Position numbers and translations under genes: made by a program. Below, in pieces: positions 10,823 through 19,180 of a stretch of 64,000 nt of DNA (position 1 is the stretch's first letter; each line of letters begins with the position of its first letter). The stretch comes from Novosphingobium colocasiae. Lineage in GTDB: Bacteria > Pseudomonadota > Alphaproteobacteria > Sphingomonadales > Sphingomonadaceae. The notes under the pieces are model-generated. The model did not search any database and had not been told where the DNA came from. It saw only the letters and a list, made by a program, of their open reading frames with translations. The DNA is taken from the NCBI RefSeq assembly GCF_014652555.1, contig NZ_BMZA01000006.1, positions 59,915 to 123,914 on the forward strand, written 5' to 3'.

Positions 10823-11356
10823 ATGGCAACAAAGGCCGAAGCCTTCGATGTTGGTGACTACGTCGTTTATCCCAAGCACGGCGTGGGCCGCGTGATCGAA
10901 CTGCAAAAGCAGGAAATCGCGGGCATGCAGCTTGAACTCTACGTGCTGCGTTTCGAAAAGGAACGGATGACCCTGCGCGTCCCGCTCAACAAGGTCGAAT
11001 CGATCGGCATGCGCAAGCTGTCGTCTGACAAGACCCTGCGCGAGGCGCTCGATACGCTCAAGGGCAAGCCCAAGGTCAAGCGCACCATGTGGTCGCGCCG
11101 GGCCCAGGAATACGAAGCCAAGATCAACTCGGGCGATCTTGTCTCGATCGCCGAAGTGACTCGCGACCTGTTCCGGGCCGACGATCAGCCGGAACAGAGC
11201 TATTCCGAACGCCAGATATTCGAAGCCGCTTCCTCGCGGCTGGCCCGCGAACTGGCTGCGATGGAAAAGACCGACGAACCGGCCGCGCTCAGGAAGATCC
11301 TCGCGATCCTCAACGAGCATGCCCCCAAGTACTACGAAAGCGCCGAGACCGCCTGA
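10823..11356 (+). CDS. carD: CarD-family transcriptional regulator
   Basis: A 177-residue RNA-polymerase-binding factor. The N-terminal Tudor-like domain is recognisable from FDVGDYVVYPKHGVGRV and LRFEKERMTLRVPL; the C-terminal helical DNA-binding domain contains MWSRRAQEYEAKINSGD. CarD proteins bind the beta subunit and stabilise open promoter complexes, notably at rRNA promoters. ATG 10823 is preceded by AAAGGA at a good distance; the in-frame GTG/TTG-type start 15 bases earlier is less likely. Terminators on both sides suggest a single-gene transcript. Confidence 0.95.
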   Translation: MATKAEAFDVGDYVVYPKHGVGRVIELQKQEIAGMQLELYVLRFEKERMTLRVPLNKVESIGMRKLSSDKTLREALDTLKGKPKVKRTMWSRRAQEYEAKINSGDLVSIAEVTRDLFRADDQPEQSYSERQIFEAASSRLARELAAMEKTDEPAALRKILAILNEHAPKYYESAETA

Positions 11357-11378
11357 TCAGGGCAGCCACGGCGTCTGC

Positions 11379-11413
11379 AGAAGGCCGCTCCTGCAAGGGG
11401 GCGGCCTTCTTCG
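11379..11413 (+). terminator. Terminator after carD
   Basis: AGAAGGCCGC (11379-11388) pairs with GCGGCCTTCT (11401-11410) across a 12-base loop, followed by a short T-containing tail. It lies 22 bases after the carD stop. Confidence 0.65.
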
Positions 11414-11490
11414 TATGGGGGCAGGGTCCCCAACCACCCGTCGCGAACCGATTGCGGGAATCGATCGGGCGTGAGACGTTCAGCGCCATC

Positions 11491-11820
11491 ATGACCCCTC
11501 ACCCCGTCTTGCGCCGCATGCTCCTCGCTGCCCTTGGCACCCTGGCGCTGTCGGGATGTCTCAGCACCGCGAAAAGCATCGTCACCGCGCCGGTCAAGGT
11601 TGCCGGAAAATCGGTAGACCTGATGACCACCAGCCAGTCCGAAGCTGACGAGAACCGCGGCCGGAACATGCGCCACCGTGAAGAACGCCTCGGCGATGTC
11701 GAGAAATCCTATGCCCGGCACATACGCCAGTGCCAGAACGGCAACGAGGACGCCTGCTACACCGCCCGCACCGAATACGGCGAGATTCAGAACCTGCGCG
11801 CCAGTCTGCCGCCGCGATAG
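11491..11820 (+). CDS. Small predicted lipoprotein
   Basis: A 109-residue protein with a hydrophobic signal (MLLAALGTLALSGC) ending in a lipobox LSGC, so it should be lipid-anchored in the envelope. The mature part is charged and helical, with two later cysteines in RQCQNGNEDACYTARTEYG that could pair. I do not recognise a named family. ATG 11491 is chosen because it sits just before the signal peptide; upstream coding in this frame has no support. Confidence 0.8.
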   Translation: MTPHPVLRRMLLAALGTLALSGCLSTAKSIVTAPVKVAGKSVDLMTTSQSEADENRGRNMRHREERLGDVEKSYARHIRQCQNGNEDACYTARTEYGEIQNLRASLPPR

Positions 11821-11825
11821 ACAGA

Positions 11826-12779
11826 TCAACCGGCGGCGGCGCGGCGCAGGCGGTCGTTGATGGCGGTACCGATGCCGTGGTCCGGGATCGGAGCAATAGC
11901 GATGCGCGGTTCCGGCGCGGCCGCCGCCCGGTGCAGCAGCGCGTAAAGGCGCGAGGCCGCTTCGGCCGGATCACCGCGCGGCGACAGGCTGGCGTGGCCG
12001 GAGATCGCGCCGAAGCCGATCAGGAATTCGTCCGCAGCCGCCTCCAGCGCGTCCAGCCGCACCGGCTTGCCCGGCGCATAATGGCTTGCGAGTTGGCCCG
12101 GTGCCTCGATCGCGTGGTCGGTCACCGCCAGCGCCGAGGTGCCCAGCACTTCGGCCAGCGCATCGTGCCCGATCGGCCCGGGGCGCAGGATTTGCCAGCT
12201 ACCGTCATCGCGCAAGGCGACGATCGTCGATTCGATCCCCGCCGCGCACGCGCCGCCGTCCACCACGGCGTCGATTCGCGCACCGAGCGAAGCCACCACA
12301 TGCTCAGCCGTCGTCGGGCTGACCGCCCCGCTGCGGTTGGCGGAAGGAGCCGCCAGCGGCAGCCCGCAAGCGGTCAGCACCGCCCGCATGACCGGATGCG
12401 CCGGTACGCGGATAGCGATCGTCGCCAGCCCGGCGGTGACCGAAGATGCTATCGCCGCGCCCGGCAGCAGCGGCAGCACCATGGTCAGCGGGCCGGGCCA
12501 GAACCGCTGCGCCAGCAACCGCGCCCGCGCATCGAACGCGGCAAGCCGCTCGGCGGCGGCGCAGTCGGGAACGTGGACGATGAGCGGATTGAAGCTGGGC
12601 CGACCCTTGGCGCGATAGATCGTCGCCACCGCATCGGCGCTGTCGGCGCGCGCGGCAAGGCCATAGACCGTCTCGGTCGGCAACGCGACCAGCCCGCCGG
12701 CAACAAGGATCGTCGCCGCGCGCGCGAAGCCGGCGGCATCGGCCGCCAGCCGCGCCGGGCGGGCATCGGCAGGGTCCAT
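11826..12779 (-). CDS. tsaC: L-threonylcarbamoyladenylate synthase (Sua5/TsaC type)
   Basis: It makes threonylcarbamoyl-AMP from threonine, bicarbonate and ATP for the t6A37 modification of tRNA. About 317 residues, the two-domain Sua5 length: a YrdC-like domain (TETVYGLAARA, YRAKGRPSFNPLIVHV, APSANRSGAVSPT) and a C-terminal Sua5 domain (SHYAPGKPVRL linker). ATG 12779 (MDPADARP) is preferred; ATG 12794 is also in frame. It converges with the lipoprotein gene, whose stop is only five bases away, and is divergent from the DUF815 ATPase gene. Confidence 0.93.
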   Translation of the reverse strand: MDPADARPARLAADAAGFARAATILVAGGLVALPTETVYGLAARADSADAVATIYRAKGRPSFNPLIVHVPDCAAAERLAAFDARARLLAQRFWPGPLTMVLPLLPGAAIASSVTAGLATIAIRVPAHPVMRAVLTACGLPLAAPSANRSGAVSPTTAEHVVASLGARIDAVVDGGACAAGIESTIVALRDDGSWQILRPGPIGHDALAEVLGTSALAVTDHAIEAPGQLASHYAPGKPVRLDALEAAADEFLIGFGAISGHASLSPRGDPAEAASRLYALLHRAAAAPEPRIAIAPIPDHGIGTAINDRLRRAAAG

Positions 12780-12885
12780 CTTGGCAGGCTCCATTCCCCG
12801 CCGCTATAGCCCGGCGCGACGCTTGCCAAGGGCTGCCGCGCGTTTCGCCGCGCCGGTTGCCCGCACTTTCGACCAAGGACCGCCC

Positions 12886-13737
12886 GTGACCAGCCCCGAA
12901 ATCGCCGCAAACATCCAGCGCATCGCCGATGCCCTGACCCGCTTGGCCCCGCCCGCGCCGCCGCCGATCGACTGGCTGGCCTGCCCCGCCTACGTCTGGA
13001 CCGGCGATCATGGCCATGGCGTGGACGTGCTCGAAGCGCCGGATCTGGGGCTGCTGGTCGGCATCGATGCGCAAAAGGATACCGTCGCCGCCAACGTCCG
13101 GCGTCATGCCGCCGGGGCCGCTGCCCACGACATGCTGCTGTGGGGCGCGCGCGGCACCGGCAAATCGGCGCTGGTGCGCGCCGCGATCCGGGCCAGCCAG
13201 CAGGCCGGGCCAGGACGGCTGGCGCTGGTGCAGGTGGCGCAGGACGCGCTCACTGGCGTCACCACGCTGTTCGCCGCGCTGCGCGGGGTAAGCCGCCAGT
13301 TCCTCGTCTACATCGACGACCTGGGCTTCGAGGACAACGACAGCACCGGCCCGCGCCTGCTGCGATCGTGGCTGGAAGGCGGGGTGGAGGCACGGCCGGC
13401 CAATGTCCGTCTGGCCGTCACCTCGAATCGCCGCGCCATCGTCGCCCGGTCGATGGGCGAGCAGGACGATCCGATCAACCCGCGCGACGTTGTGGACGAC
13501 CGGCTCGCCCTCGCCGACCGCTTCGGCCTGTCGATCGGCTTCCACCGCGTGGATCAGGACGCCTATCTCGCCATCATCGCCGGCTATGCGGCGGACCTCG
13601 GGCTGGGCTGGCGGGCCGACGATCCGCAATGCCGGGGCGACGCGCTGGAATGGTCCCAGCGCCGCGGCGCGCGCTCGGGCCGCGTGGCCTGGCAATACAT
13701 CGTCGAACTGGCCGGGCGGGCAGGCAAGACGGTCTGA
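12886..13737 (+). CDS. DUF815-family AAA+ ATPase
   Basis: About 283 residues. Walker A is GARGTGKS and Walker B is LVYIDDLGFE, followed by sensor-like VTSNRR. The segment MGEQDDPINPRDVVDDRLALADRFGL is characteristic of DUF815, a family of single-domain P-loop ATPases of unknown role. The start is GTG 12886 with CAAGGAC just upstream; a TTG at 12781 is in frame but would overlap the tsaC start and adds low-complexity sequence. Confidence 0.88.
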   Translation: MTSPEIAANIQRIADALTRLAPPAPPPIDWLACPAYVWTGDHGHGVDVLEAPDLGLLVGIDAQKDTVAANVRRHAAGAAAHDMLLWGARGTGKSALVRAAIRASQQAGPGRLALVQVAQDALTGVTTLFAALRGVSRQFLVYIDDLGFEDNDSTGPRLLRSWLEGGVEARPANVRLAVTSNRRAIVARSMGEQDDPINPRDVVDDRLALADRFGLSIGFHRVDQDAYLAIIAGYAADLGLGWRADDPQCRGDALEWSQRRGARSGRVAWQYIVELAGRAGKTV

Positions 13738-13770
13738 AGGGCCCGTTCCGGCGCGGGCCTCGTGCCTCGC

Positions 13771-15249
13771 CTATTGCGGCAGCAGGCGGTCATCCTCGGG
13801 CTTGAAGCCGCCGATCATGGCGCGTTCCTCGGGCGTCTTGATTTCCTTGAGCGGCTTGAGGTGCGCGGTCACCACCGGGCGGATGGCAGCGGCAGGCTTG
13901 GCGTCCGGCGCGGCGACGCGCCAGATAATCCCGGCGGTATCGTCGCTGACCAGCAGCCCGCCGGTCTTGTCCCACGCCAGCCACGTCGGCCGGCCATGCG
14001 TATTCTTGCCATCTGCAGTGAGGAAACCGGTCAGCACCGGCACCGGCTTGGCATCCAGCGGGTTGCCATGGGCATCGAAGCCCACGAAGACCACGTCATA
14101 GCCGACCGCCGGATTGCGGTTCCACGAACCGTGGCGGGCGATGAAAGCACCGTTGGCAAAGGCCGCGCCCATGCGGTTTCCGGCCGCCGGGAACACCATC
14201 CCCAGCACCCCGGCATGCGCGCCCATCGCGTATTCGGGCTTGCGGGTATATTCGATCATGTAGGTCTGCATGTCCCAGCGGACACGATCATCGAACACGT
14301 TCTTCCAGTAGACCCACGGCCAACCGTACTGCGCGCCGACGGGCACGTTGGTGAAATAGTCCGGCACCAGGTCGGGGCCCAGCATGTCGCGCTCCTGCAC
14401 GGTGGCCCACATTTCCCCGGTCCACGGGCTCCAGCCCAGGCCGTTGGGATTGCGCATGCCGGCGGCGAACTGGCGACGGCGGCCGGTGTCGGTATCGATC
14501 TCCCAGATCGCCGCGCGCCCGGCTTCCGCCTCCATCCCGCCATCGGCGATATTGGTGGCCGAGCCGACGGCGACGTAGAGGTGCTTGCCGTCGTCGCTCA
14601 GCAGCAGGTTCCGCATCCAGTGCTGCCCGGCTTCGGGCAGGTTCATGATCCGGCGCGGCTTGCCCGTCAGCTTGGTTGGCCCCGGTTCGAAGTTCCAGGC
14701 CAGCACGGCATCGTGATTGGCGATGTAGATCCGCCCGTCACCGAACGCCATACCGGATGGCGAATCCATGTCGTCGGTGCGGAAATCGAAGCGCTTCTCG
14801 GCCCTGCCGTCGCCATCTTCGTCGCGCAGTAATACGATCTTGTTCGGCGAAGGCACTCCTGCGCCAACTTTCTTCATCATCCAGCCGGCGACCATCCCGG
14901 TGAACCCGTCCATCGCCGATTTGGCCGGCGCATTGGTTTCGGCCACCAGCACATCGCCGTTCGGCAGCGTCAGCATGGTGCGCGGATGATCGAGCTTTTC
15001 GGCAAAGCGGCTGACCGCCAGCCCCTTGGCCGCGATCGGCGCTTCGCCATCGGCCCACCCCTGCGTTTCGACCAGGCGCACGCCGGGGATCGTCTGCGGG
15101 TCCGCCTTGCCCAGCTTGGGGTCGCGCCCCTCGGTATCGGAGAGCGGCAGCTTCGAGGTGGCCGCATACTGCGAATAGGCGACATAGCCGGCCACGGCGA
15201 CGATCAGGACGGCAATGCCGATGGCGAGCTTGATGAAGAACGAGCGCAT
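13771..15249 (-). CDS. PQQ-dependent sugar dehydrogenase-like (sorbosone dehydrogenase family) beta-propeller
   Basis: About 492 residues: an N-terminal membrane anchor or signal (IKLAIGIAVLIVAVAGYVAY), then a six-bladed glucose/sorbosone dehydrogenase-like propeller. Visible family patterns are FAEKLDHPRTMLTLPNGDVL, HWMRNLLLSDDGKHLYVAVG, GMRNPNGLGWSPWTG and GSWNRNP. Relatives oxidise sugars in the periplasm with PQQ, but the substrate and cofactor use here are inferred. ATG 15249 is preferred over the in-frame TTG at 15270. Confidence 0.87.
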   Translation of the reverse strand: MRSFFIKLAIGIAVLIVAVAGYVAYSQYAATSKLPLSDTEGRDPKLGKADPQTIPGVRLVETQGWADGEAPIAAKGLAVSRFAEKLDHPRTMLTLPNGDVLVAETNAPAKSAMDGFTGMVAGWMMKKVGAGVPSPNKIVLLRDEDGDGRAEKRFDFRTDDMDSPSGMAFGDGRIYIANHDAVLAWNFEPGPTKLTGKPRRIMNLPEAGQHWMRNLLLSDDGKHLYVAVGSATNIADGGMEAEAGRAAIWEIDTDTGRRRQFAAGMRNPNGLGWSPWTGEMWATVQERDMLGPDLVPDYFTNVPVGAQYGWPWVYWKNVFDDRVRWDMQTYMIEYTRKPEYAMGAHAGVLGMVFPAAGNRMGAAFANGAFIARHGSWNRNPAVGYDVVFVGFDAHGNPLDAKPVPVLTGFLTADGKNTHGRPTWLAWDKTGGLLVSDDTAGIIWRVAAPDAKPAAAIRPVVTAHLKPLKEIKTPEERAMIGGFKPEDDRLLPQ

Positions 15250-15314
15250 GAACGGCAGATAGGCCCGCAACAGCTAGGCGGCAACTGCCCCCTACGCTAC
15301 GATGCGCGATAGCC

Positions 15315-15797
15315 ATGTACGATTTCGCTCCCCCGTCCACCGCCGACAAGGCCCAATGCTACGCGCAACTGGGCGAGGCGGCCGCCGCGCTGGTCGATGG
15401 CGAGCCCGATGCCGTCGCCAACATGGCCAACATCGCCGCGCTGATCTGGCAGTTCGTGCCCGATCTCAACTGGGCCGGTTTCTACCGGGCGATCGGCACC
15501 GAGCTGGTGCTCGGCCCGTTCATCGGCAAGCCCGCCTGCATCCGCATCCCGTTCGGCCGGGGCGTCTGCGGCGCGGCGGCGGTTACGGCTGCGACTCAGC
15601 GGGTGGAGGATGTCCATGCCTTCCCGGGACACATCGCCTGCGATGCGGCCAGCCGGTCCGAGCTGGTCGTCCCGGTGCTGCGCGACGGGCATGTGATCGC
15701 GGTCATCGATCTCGATAGCCCCCTGCCCGCCCGCTTCGATGCCCGGGATGCTGCGGGGATAGAGGCGCTGGCCGCGCGCATTGCCGCCCATATCTAG
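15315..15797 (+). CDS. msrC: Free methionine-(R)-sulfoxide reductase (GAF domain)
   Basis: A 160-residue single GAF-domain enzyme that reduces free methionine-R-sulfoxide. The three family cysteines are present: ACIRIPFGRGVCGAAA holds two and HIACDAASRSELVVP the third. FVPDLNWAGFYRA and SELVVPVLRDGHVIAVIDLDSP are typical. It starts at ATG 15315, divergent from the sorbosone-dehydrogenase-like gene with 65 bases between them, so the promoters are very close. Confidence 0.92.
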   Translation: MYDFAPPSTADKAQCYAQLGEAAAALVDGEPDAVANMANIAALIWQFVPDLNWAGFYRAIGTELVLGPFIGKPACIRIPFGRGVCGAAAVTAATQRVEDVHAFPGHIACDAASRSELVVPVLRDGHVIAVIDLDSPLPARFDARDAAGIEALAARIAAHI

Positions 15798-15978
15798 GTA
15801 AAGCTCCCGCGATCGATCTGAACCGAAACGGGACACCACCTGTGTCTCCCGCCGCAGAGGCTTGGTTATCCCCGCATCCCGATGCTAAATTTCGCGTTAA
15901 CTGACGGGACTAACCCACCGTCATCGCGCGAACGCGCCCGTGCCATTGCACGGCGCTCAGCAAACAGGGGATTTTTCG

Positions 15979-16644
15979 ATGCGCCTTAGCCTGATCCTTG
16001 CCGGCGCCGCCGCCATGCTCGCCACCACCGCCCCCGCCCTCGCCCATCCGGGTGAAGAGATGGCCCCGCCGATGCCGGCACCGATGTCCGGCCCGCAGCA
16101 GCACTATGCGCCCTATGATTCCGCCGCGCGCGATGCCTGGCTGGCGGATTGCCGCCAGCGCCTGTCCTCGCGCGATAACGGCGTGGGCGGGGCGCTGATC
16201 GGCGGCGCGGTGGGCGCGCTTGCCGGTAATCGCATCGCCGGACGCGGCAATCGCACCGTCGGCACCATTGCCGGCGCGGCGGTGGGTGCCGTCGCCGGCA
16301 CCGTGATCGACAAGGCCGAAGATCGCGGCCGCAACCGCGACGAGTGCGAGGCCTACCTCGACGATTACTATGCCCGATATACCCAGCCGGGCTACGGCTA
16401 TCCCGGGTATGGTTATGGCTACCCCGCCGGCTACGGCTACGGGTACGCGCAGGGCGGCTGCTGCATGGCGCAGCCGATGATGATGGTCCCGGTCATGATG
16501 GTGCCGGTGGTGCAGCCCAAGCCCGAGTGCAAGGAAACCGTCGAATACGTGACCGAATGGGTCCCGGCCCGCCGCCACAAGCGCGTCTACCGCCCGAGCA
16601 AGATCGTCCCGGACAAGCGCACCAAGCTGGTGCCGATGAAGTAA
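15979..16644 (+). CDS. Secreted glycine-zipper (17 kDa antigen-like) protein
   Basis: A 221-residue exported protein. A signal peptide (LILAGAAAMLATTAPALA) is followed by a glycine-zipper pair, GGALIGGAVGALAGNRIAG and VGTIAGAAVGAVAGTVI, which is membrane-active in related outer-membrane proteins. Then comes a tyrosine/glycine-rich repeat (YGYPGYGYGYPAGYGYGY) and a basic C terminus with paired cysteines. ATG 15979 is chosen as the signal-peptide start. The 181-bp upstream gap holds no other recognisable element. Function unknown; probably envelope structure. Confidence 0.83.
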   Translation: MRLSLILAGAAAMLATTAPALAHPGEEMAPPMPAPMSGPQQHYAPYDSAARDAWLADCRQRLSSRDNGVGGALIGGAVGALAGNRIAGRGNRTVGTIAGAAVGAVAGTVIDKAEDRGRNRDECEAYLDDYYARYTQPGYGYPGYGYGYPAGYGYGYAQGGCCMAQPMMMVPVMMVPVVQPKPECKETVEYVTEWVPARRHKRVYRPSKIVPDKRTKLVPMK

Positions 16645-16680
16645 TAATATTTTACTTCAATTACTTATCGAAGAAAGCCT

Positions 16681-16741
16681 GTTCGTGTCGAGCGAAGTCG
16701 AGACACGCTGCACCCGTGTCTCGACTTCGCTCGACACGAAC
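16681..16741. repeat. 27-bp perfect palindrome (possible bidirectional terminator)
   Basis: The arms at 16681-16707 and 16715-16741 are perfect reverse complements (GTTCGTGTCGAGCGAAG...) with a 7-base loop CTGCACC. It lies between the convergent glycine-zipper gene and parB. Repeats of this shape are common between genes in sphingomonads, so it could be both a repetitive element and a terminator; there is no clear T run. Confidence 0.85.
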
Positions 16742-16778
16742 GGCGCTCGGAGGCGTGAGGGCCAACCTCTTGCCCTGC

Positions 16779-17765
16779 TCAGATTGTTCCGCCTGACAGC
16801 CGCTGGCAGATCAGGTCAAGCTGGTCGAGCGTGGTATAGCGGATCGTTACCGTGCCCGATCGCGGGTCGGCATCGGCCTGGATCTTGACCGGCAGACCCA
16901 GCACTTCTTCAAGGTGACCCTGGACAGCCGCGATATCGGCATCGTCAGCCGCATTGCGCGAGGGGCGTGCGCGGCGGACGGCGGGGGTAGCATCGCCGCG
17001 CATCACCTTGCGGACCTGCTTTTCGACGTCACGCACCGAAAGCTGCTTGTCCACCGCCGTCTGGGCGATATCGATCGCATCGTCGCAGCCGATCAGCGCG
17101 CGGGCGTGGCCCATCGACAGGCGGCCGCATTCGACAAGGTCCAGCACCTCCTCGGGCAGCGCCAGCAAGCGCTGGAAGTTGGCGACATGGCTGCGGCTCT
17201 TGTCGACCATCCGGGCGATTTCGGCCTGGGTCATGTTCTCCAGCTCGGCCAGCCGGTTGTAGGCGCGCGCTTCTTCGACCGGATTGAGGTCTTCACGCTG
17301 CAGGTTCTCGATCAGCGCCAGCGCCATCACCTCGCGCTCGGTCAGCTCGCGGACCAGCGCCGGGATCTCGTGCAGCCGCGCCTTCTGGGCGGCCCGCCAG
17401 CGGCGTTCGCCGGCAACCAACTGGTAGCGGCCGGCGTGCGGCCGGACGATCACCGGCTGGATCACCCCGCGCTGCGCGATCGATGCGGCCAGTTCCTCCA
17501 GCGCGGCCTCGTCGAACCGGCGACGCGGCTGGTCCGGGTGCGGGACAATATCGGCGATCGGCAGGACCATCAGGCCGGCGGCGCTGGGCCGCGCGCCGGA
17601 GACGACGGTGCCGCCCTCACCCGGCTCGCCGCCGCCGGCGGAAGCCACGGGTGCCTCGCGGCGGGTTTCCCCCAGCAGCGCGCCAAGCCCACGGCCCAGC
17701 CCCTTCGGCTTTTGGCGCACGGCGGCGGCCGGGGCGGTGATGCGCACGATCTGATCGTCGTTCAT
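16779..17765 (-). CDS. parB: Chromosome partitioning protein ParB
   Basis: A 328-residue CTP-dependent DNA clamp that loads at parS and spreads. The N terminus carries KGLGRGLGALLGE (ParA-contacting). The CTP-binding boxes are GERRWRAAQKA and ENLQREDLNPVEEA; the helix-turn-helix follows at MTQAEIARMVDKSRSHVANFQRL, and the C terminus is the dimerisation domain. ATG 17765 overlaps the parA stop by four bases. Three matching parS sites lie within 5 kb upstream, in and around rsmG, mnmG and mnmE. Confidence 0.97.
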   Translation of the reverse strand: MNDDQIVRITAPAAAVRQKPKGLGRGLGALLGETRREAPVASAGGGEPGEGGTVVSGARPSAAGLMVLPIADIVPHPDQPRRRFDEAALEELAASIAQRGVIQPVIVRPHAGRYQLVAGERRWRAAQKARLHEIPALVRELTEREVMALALIENLQREDLNPVEEARAYNRLAELENMTQAEIARMVDKSRSHVANFQRLLALPEEVLDLVECGRLSMGHARALIGCDDAIDIAQTAVDKQLSVRDVEKQVRKVMRGDATPAVRRARPSRNAADDADIAAVQGHLEEVLGLPVKIQADADPRSGTVTIRYTTLDQLDLICQRLSGGTI

Positions 17766-18538
17766 GCCGCTTTCCTCTTCTCGGGCAGTCTGGACAGCAG
17801 TTCACGGGCCAACGCCATGTAGGCCCGGCTGCCCGCGCAGGTGTGGTCATAGATCAGCGCCGGCACGCCGTGGCTGGGTGCTTCAGACAGGCGCACGTTG
17901 CGCGGAATGGTGGTTTCGAACACCAGATTGCCAAGGCAACTGCGCACATCCTCCGATACCTGCTCGGTCAGGCGGTTGCGCCGGTCGAACATCGTCAGGG
18001 CAATGCCGATGATGCCAAGGTCCGAATTGAACCGCTGCTGCACCCGCTCCACCGTCTGCAGAAGCTGGCTGAGCCCTTCGAGCGCAAAGAACTCGCATTG
18101 CAGCGGCACCAGCAGCGTATCCGCTCCGCACAGCGCGTTCAGCGTAAGCAGGCCGAGCGACGGCGGGCAATCGATCAGGCACACATCATAGCCCAGATCG
18201 GGACGCAGTGCCTGCGACAGGCGATAGGCGCGGTCTTCCTCGCCCACCAGTTCCACTTCCGCGCCGGACAGGTCCTGCGTGGCGGGAAGCAGATCGAGGT
18301 TGGGGATGCGGCTCGTCATCACCGCATCCATGATCGGCATGCGATCGACCAGCACGTCATAGGACGAGCGCTCCCGGTCTGCGGCATAGACGCCGATCCC
18401 GGTCGAGGCGTTGCCTTGCGGATCGAGATCGACCAGCAGGGTTTTCCACCCCGTCGCCGCCAGCGCGGTGGCGACGTTGATGGCGGTGGTGGTCTTGCCG
18501 ACGCCGCCCTTCTGGTTGGCAATCGCGATGCGGATCAT
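17762..18538 (-). CDS. parA: Chromosome partitioning ATPase ParA
   Basis: A 258-residue Walker-type ATPase that moves ParB-parS complexes along the nucleoid. The deviant Walker A KGGVGKTTTAIN begins at about residue 10, followed by LLVDLDPQGNASTG (Walker A prime) and CLIDCPPSLGLLTLNAL (Walker B). The short N terminus with no helix-turn-helix is the chromosomal (Soj) type. It lies six bases after rsmG and overlaps parB, so the operon is mnmG-rsmG-parA-parB. Confidence 0.97.
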   Translation of the reverse strand: MIRIAIANQKGGVGKTTTAINVATALAATGWKTLLVDLDPQGNASTGIGVYAADRERSSYDVLVDRMPIMDAVMTSRIPNLDLLPATQDLSGAEVELVGEEDRAYRLSQALRPDLGYDVCLIDCPPSLGLLTLNALCGADTLLVPLQCEFFALEGLSQLLQTVERVQQRFNSDLGIIGIALTMFDRRNRLTEQVSEDVRSCLGNLVFETTIPRNVRLSEAPSHGVPALIYDHTCAGSRAYMALARELLSRLPEKRKAA

Positions 18539-18544
18539 GGGGCC

Positions 18545-19180
18545 TTACCTCTTGGTCATGCCTGCAAGCGTGCCGACGACGATTCCCGCCTGCGGGTCCG
18601 TCAGCGATTGTTCCACGTGGAACATATGCTGCCACTTTCTAAGCTGTGACAATTCTTGACCGGCGGACTGCCCCTTCGGCAACAGCCAACGGGTGTGCGC
18701 TGTGGAAAAGCGTGCGGATAAGCCCAGCAGTTTGTCCAACGGCGCAAAAGCACGCGCGGATATGACAGAAACCGGACGGGTTTCGACCATTTCGAGCCGC
18801 AACCCGATCACTTGCGCACGATCAAGACCCATCGCCAACCGCGCGCGTTCGAGCCAGGCGATTCGCCGGGCGCGCGATTCGACCATCAGCACTTCAGCCT
18901 GCGGACGCAGTGCCGCGATCACGAGGCCGGGGAACCCCGCCCCGGTGCCAAGGTCCAGCCAAGGGCCCGGCAATACCTCCGGCGCATAGGCCAGCAACTG
19001 CGCGCTATCGACGATGTGGCGCACCCACACCGATTCGAGGCTGGCAGCGGAGACGAGGTTCTGGCGGCTGTTCTCGTCGATCAGAAGTTCGACCAGCAGT
19101 TCCAGGCGGGCCATCGCCGCATCGTCGACGCCGGGCAAGGCGCGCACCCATTCGCGCGCGGCGTTCTCATCCGCGATCAT
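18545..19180 (-). CDS. rsmG: 16S rRNA (guanine-N7) methyltransferase RsmG
   Basis: It methylates G527 of 16S rRNA using S-adenosylmethionine. 211 residues; the SAM site is [16 protein letters not shown] and the N-terminal [19 protein letters not shown] is typical. The start overlaps the mnmG stop by four bases (ATGA). The C-terminal coding sequence contains a perfect parS site, which forces the peptide MFHVEQ; alphaproteobacterial RsmG proteins are known to carry such a motif for that reason. Confidence 0.96.
   Translation of the reverse strand: MIADENAAREWVRALPGVDDAAMARLELLVELLIDENSRQNLVSAASLESVWVRHIVDSAQLLAYAPEVLPGPWLDLGTGAGFPGLVIAALRPQAEVLMVESRARRIAWLERARLAMGLDRAQVIGLRLEMVETRPVSVISARAFAPLDKLLGLSARFSTAHTRWLLPKGQSAGQELSQLRKWQHMFHVEQSLTDPQAGIVVGTLAGMTKR
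18609..18624. promoter_or_regulatory. parS site 1 (inside rsmG)
   Basis: TGTTCCACGTGGAACA is a perfect 16-bp palindrome that matches the bacterial parS consensus TGTTNCACGTGNAACA in full. It lies in the 3-prime end of rsmG, just before parA, and encodes MFHVEQ. Confidence 0.93.

Noticed and set aside
12304..13695. 463-codon minus-strand frame
   Set aside because: It crosses tsaC and the DUF815 ATPase in the wrong frame; Walker motifs belong to the plus strand.
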